Assembly (NCBI GenBank): GCA_946633495.1
Contig: CAMPAX010000095.1
Location: 1-8,443, forward strand
Source of the DNA: an uncultured Lachnospiraceae bacterium
GTDB lineage: Bacteria > Bacillota > Clostridia > Lachnospirales > Lachnospiraceae
Reading direction: 5' to 3'
DNA: 8,443 nucleotides
Under the pieces are notes generated by a model. The model was given only the letters and a program-made list of their open reading frames with translations. It had not been told where the DNA came from and did no database searches. Position numbers and translations under genes: made by a program. This document shows positions 6,486-8,443 of this stretch, piece by piece (within the stretch, counting starts at the first letter, position 1; each line of letters opens with the position of its first letter).

Positions 6486-7577
6486 TCAATCTCTGAAATG
6501 TATGGTTCTTCCCTCCTGATGCATCCGCTCCTTGATGGCCGCCTTGTCCGCCAGCATCCGTTCGTCGGCTTCCCGAACCATATCCTCCGCATCCCTCCCC
6601 TCAGAATAACCAAAGGCGCAGGAGTACTCTGTGTCGTCTACAGCGGCCCGCATCTGCTCCATCAGGCTGCTCAGATAATCCGGATCTCCACGTTTCGAAA
6701 GGACCACAAATTCATCACCGCCGACCCGATATACCCGCTCCGCAGCCGTCGCGCATTTCAGGAAACATTCCGAGACCACCGCAAGGGCCTTATCTCCGGC
6801 TGCATGTCCGTAATTATCATTCAGCCATTTCAATTCATTCATGTCGATGGAGATCACGCCCCGTATGTCATTGTCATATTTGTCGATATCACTGTAGAAG
6901 GACTGCCGGTTCAGAAGGCCGGTCAGTGCATCCCGCTTCGTGTACTGTGCATATGTGAAAAGATAATACAGCAGCATGCCGGCAGCATAGGTCGGGATCA
7001 CGACCCAGTCGTGTGCGAACAGTGAAAGCAGCGCCGCACCCACTGCGGCAAGGCCGATAAAAAAGACCACGATCTGTTCCCGAATCGTATTTCTCGAAAG
7101 AGACCGGATGGAAAGAATGATCAGGACCAGCAAATAAAACGCACTGACGAAGTAGGGCAGATATCCCAGCGGTCCGCGGATAAAATAGTTATCGCTTGTA
7201 AATGAAAATGCGATGTCCGTAAAGAACGCCGAGAATACCACCAGCATATTGATGATCGCAGGAACCGTGATCCAAAGAGACACGCGCTTGTGGATACTGA
7301 ACATGATCATCATGATGATGGCCGGACGAAGCGTGTAGCACAGCGCCGAGAACAGGATCCGCCAGTTTGACGGTTCTGCCTGCGCGCTATAACATTCTTC
7401 AAAGTATTCAAAAAGCGATAATACAAAGATCGCTGCGATGGTCAGCCGGAGCCACACCAGCGCACGATTCTCCAGATACACATCGTGCACGGTCAGGAGA
7501 AGCATCCCGCCCAGCATGACCAGCAGCACATAGTTATTTACAAAATAGTCTTCAAAGAATGCATTCAGAATCAGCAT
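6486..7577 (-). CDS. Seven-helix membrane GGDEF protein (putative diguanylate cyclase)
   Basis: Predicted membrane-bound cyclase making c-di-GMP (or a related dinucleotide). The 363 aa have about seven hydrophobic segments (roughly 13-33, 40-58, 72-95, 100-122, 138-157, 167-188, 192-212) with short loops, so the sensor is probably in the membrane itself. A GGDEF domain follows from about 215: DALTGLLNRQSF, the DMNELKWLND form of the metal/substrate region (Asp245), YGHAAGDKAL, and RVGGDEFVVL with GGDEF at 286-290. The position for the RxxD inhibition site reads TAAE, so product inhibition at that site is absent. Start: I chose ATG at 7575-7577 because GGGAGGAG lies just upstream; a GTG at 7596-7598 overlapping the Nudix stop would add 7 residues but has no binding site. 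The gene lies 17 nt after the Nudix gene and 9 nt before the methyltransferase, hence one operon. Confidence 0.92.
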   Translation of the reverse strand: MLILNAFFEDYFVNNYVLLVMLGGMLLLTVHDVYLENRALVWLRLTIAAIFVLSLFEYFEECYSAQAEPSNWRILFSALCYTLRPAIIMMIMFSIHKRVSLWITVPAIINMLVVFSAFFTDIAFSFTSDNYFIRGPLGYLPYFVSAFYLLVLIILSIRSLSRNTIREQIVVFFIGLAAVGAALLSLFAHDWVVIPTYAAGMLLYYLFTYAQYTKRDALTGLLNRQSFYSDIDKYDNDIRGVISIDMNELKWLNDNYGHAAGDKALAVVSECFLKCATAAERVYRVGGDEFVVLSKRGDPDYLSSLMEQMRAAVDDTEYSCAFGYSEGRDAEDMVREADERMLADKAAIKERMHQEGRTIHFRD

Positions 7578-7582
7578 CTTCT

Positions 7583-7590
7583 CTCCTCCC
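7583..7590 (-). promoter_or_regulatory. Ribosome binding site of the seven-helix GGDEF gene
   Basis: GGGAGGAG on the minus strand, 5 nt before ATG 7575-7577. It is the strongest ribosome binding site in the window and decides for this ATG over the GTG at 7596-7598. Confidence 0.85.
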
Positions 7591-7594
7591 GAAT

Positions 7595-8443
7595 TCACAT
7601 ATAAAAAGCATCCAGTTTTCTCCGGAACAGCATGGCGGGCCGGTGTCCCGTACCGGTCACGGTAACGCCGGTTTCTTCCACAAAGGGAGCGATCTTCCGC
7701 CGGAAATTCGGTGTCAGAAGTTTTTCTCCGAGAATGATCTCATGGGCTTCCTGCAGACTGTACAGCGTAAAGATCTCCGGCATCAGATCAAATACGATCC
7801 GTCCTGACTGCTCTGTTCGATCGCGGAGCGCCTGAAATGCCCGGAGGATGATCTCCGCATGATCAAAGGCGATGCCATCGCTTTTTATTATCTTATATGT
7901 GGTCTTCTCGTGGTGCATTCTGAACTCTCTCGTCTCCTCCACCACGGCGGAAAGCACCGTCTTCTCATGCTCCAGCCGGAGTTTCAGCCGTGCCTTGAGA
8001 GAGGCGCTGTCACGGTTTACGGTTTTCTTACGTTCCTCCCTCTCCACATCGATGAAGAACCAGGCAGCTTCCTTTGCATCGGAGCCCGCAGAAAGGCTAC
8101 ATTTGTCTGCATCCACCAGAGCCAGAAATGCCTGAGACACGATCCATCCTCTGGGATCCCGCCCGGGTGCACTGAACATTCCGAAGGATTCCAGAAATGC
8201 ACTGTCCAACGAAGTCTCTTCCTTCAATTCCCGCAGTGCCGTCTCCTCGATGGTCTCTCCCTGCATGGCAAAGCCGCCGGGCAGCGCATAATACCCCTTG
8301 TAGGGAAAACCGCCTCTTCGGATCAGCAGGATCCCCAGCCGCTGCGCAGGATCCTTCCTGCAATTCACAGCCTCCCCGTCATTTAAGATTGCAAAGACGG
8401 CCATGTCTGCCGTCAGCGACGGCCGGTCATACTTCGACGGATC
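7595..8443 (-). CDS. Nudix domain protein with NrtR-like winged-helix C-terminus (5' end outside window)
   Basis: Nudix proteins cleave or bind nucleoside diphosphate compounds; the NrtR group uses the domain to sense ADP-ribose and represses NAD genes. Numbering from Met at 8402-8404: LPGGFAMQGE leads into a nearly perfect Nudix box at 44-66 (G, E50, R58-E59-L60, E62-E63), with only the usual late Gly replaced by Ser65, so hydrolysis is plausible. A charged region at 120-175 follows, then a C-terminal part with FDLMPEIFTLYSLQEAHEII, the NFRRKI motif (233-238) and GHRPAMLFR, as in NrtR winged helices. That Met is probably internal: the frame stays open to the edge and reads YDRPSLTAD before it, a typical start region of this family, and no ribosome binding site precedes it. 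First visible gene of a three-gene operon; the promoter is outside the window. Regulator, hydrolase, or both cannot be decided here. Confidence 0.88.
   Translation of the reverse strand, partial: DPSKYDRPSLTADMAVFAILNDGEAVNCRKDPAQRLGILLIRRGGFPYKGYYALPGGFAMQGETIEETALRELKEETSLDSAFLESFGMFSAPGRDPRGWIVSQAFLALVDADKCSLSAGSDAKEAAWFFIDVEREERKKTVNRDSASLKARLKLRLEHEKTVLSAVVEETREFRMHHEKTTYKIIKSDGIAFDHAEIILRAFQALRDRTEQSGRIVFDLMPEIFTLYSLQEAHEIILGEKLLTPNFRRKIAPFVEETGVTVTGTGHRPAMLFRRKLDAFYM

Noticed and set aside
7859..8386. Open frame of 175 codons on the plus strand
   Set aside because: Antisense to the Nudix box, which is clear on the minus strand.

Overview
The window looks like chromosomal DNA of a low-to-mid GC member of the Firmicutes/Clostridia, most likely a Lachnospiraceae-type bacterium. 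This rests on the short Gram-positive form of the type IIA topoisomerase B subunit (646 aa), strong AGGAGG-like ribosome binding sites, sigma-A-like promoters, and protein sequences with a clostridial look. No tRNA, rRNA, insertion sequence, phage gene or CRISPR array was seen.

Left part (1-3560): two genes on the minus strand. A membrane-bound diguanylate cyclase (2073-3449) with a large extracytoplasmic helical sensor lies upstream of a GyrB/ParE-family gene (9-1949). Each has its own promoter. The topoisomerase promoter overlaps an unusual long inverted repeat (1973-2010). The gene is not in the usual dnaN-recF-gyrB-gyrA setting, so it may be the second type IIA enzyme of the cell.

Middle (3560-4358): a single plus-strand gene for a small four-helix membrane protein with a Gly-Pro repeat tail. 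It has its own promoter and ends at a hairpin terminator shared with the convergent gene on the other side.

Right part (4359-8443): a tight three-gene minus-strand operon. Its order is a Nudix protein with an NrtR-like winged-helix tail (cut by the right window edge), a seven-helix membrane GGDEF protein, and a 705-aa protein whose C-terminal 300 residues form a SAM-dependent methyltransferase and whose 400-residue front part I do not recognise. Gaps are 17 and 9 nt. This is the most interesting part: a possible ADP-ribose/NAD-type sensor, a cyclic-dinucleotide synthase and a methyltransferase of unknown substrate in one transcript.

The two GGDEF proteins differ. The first keeps the RxxD feedback-inhibition site and the second lacks it, so they probably respond differently to the c-di-GMP pool.
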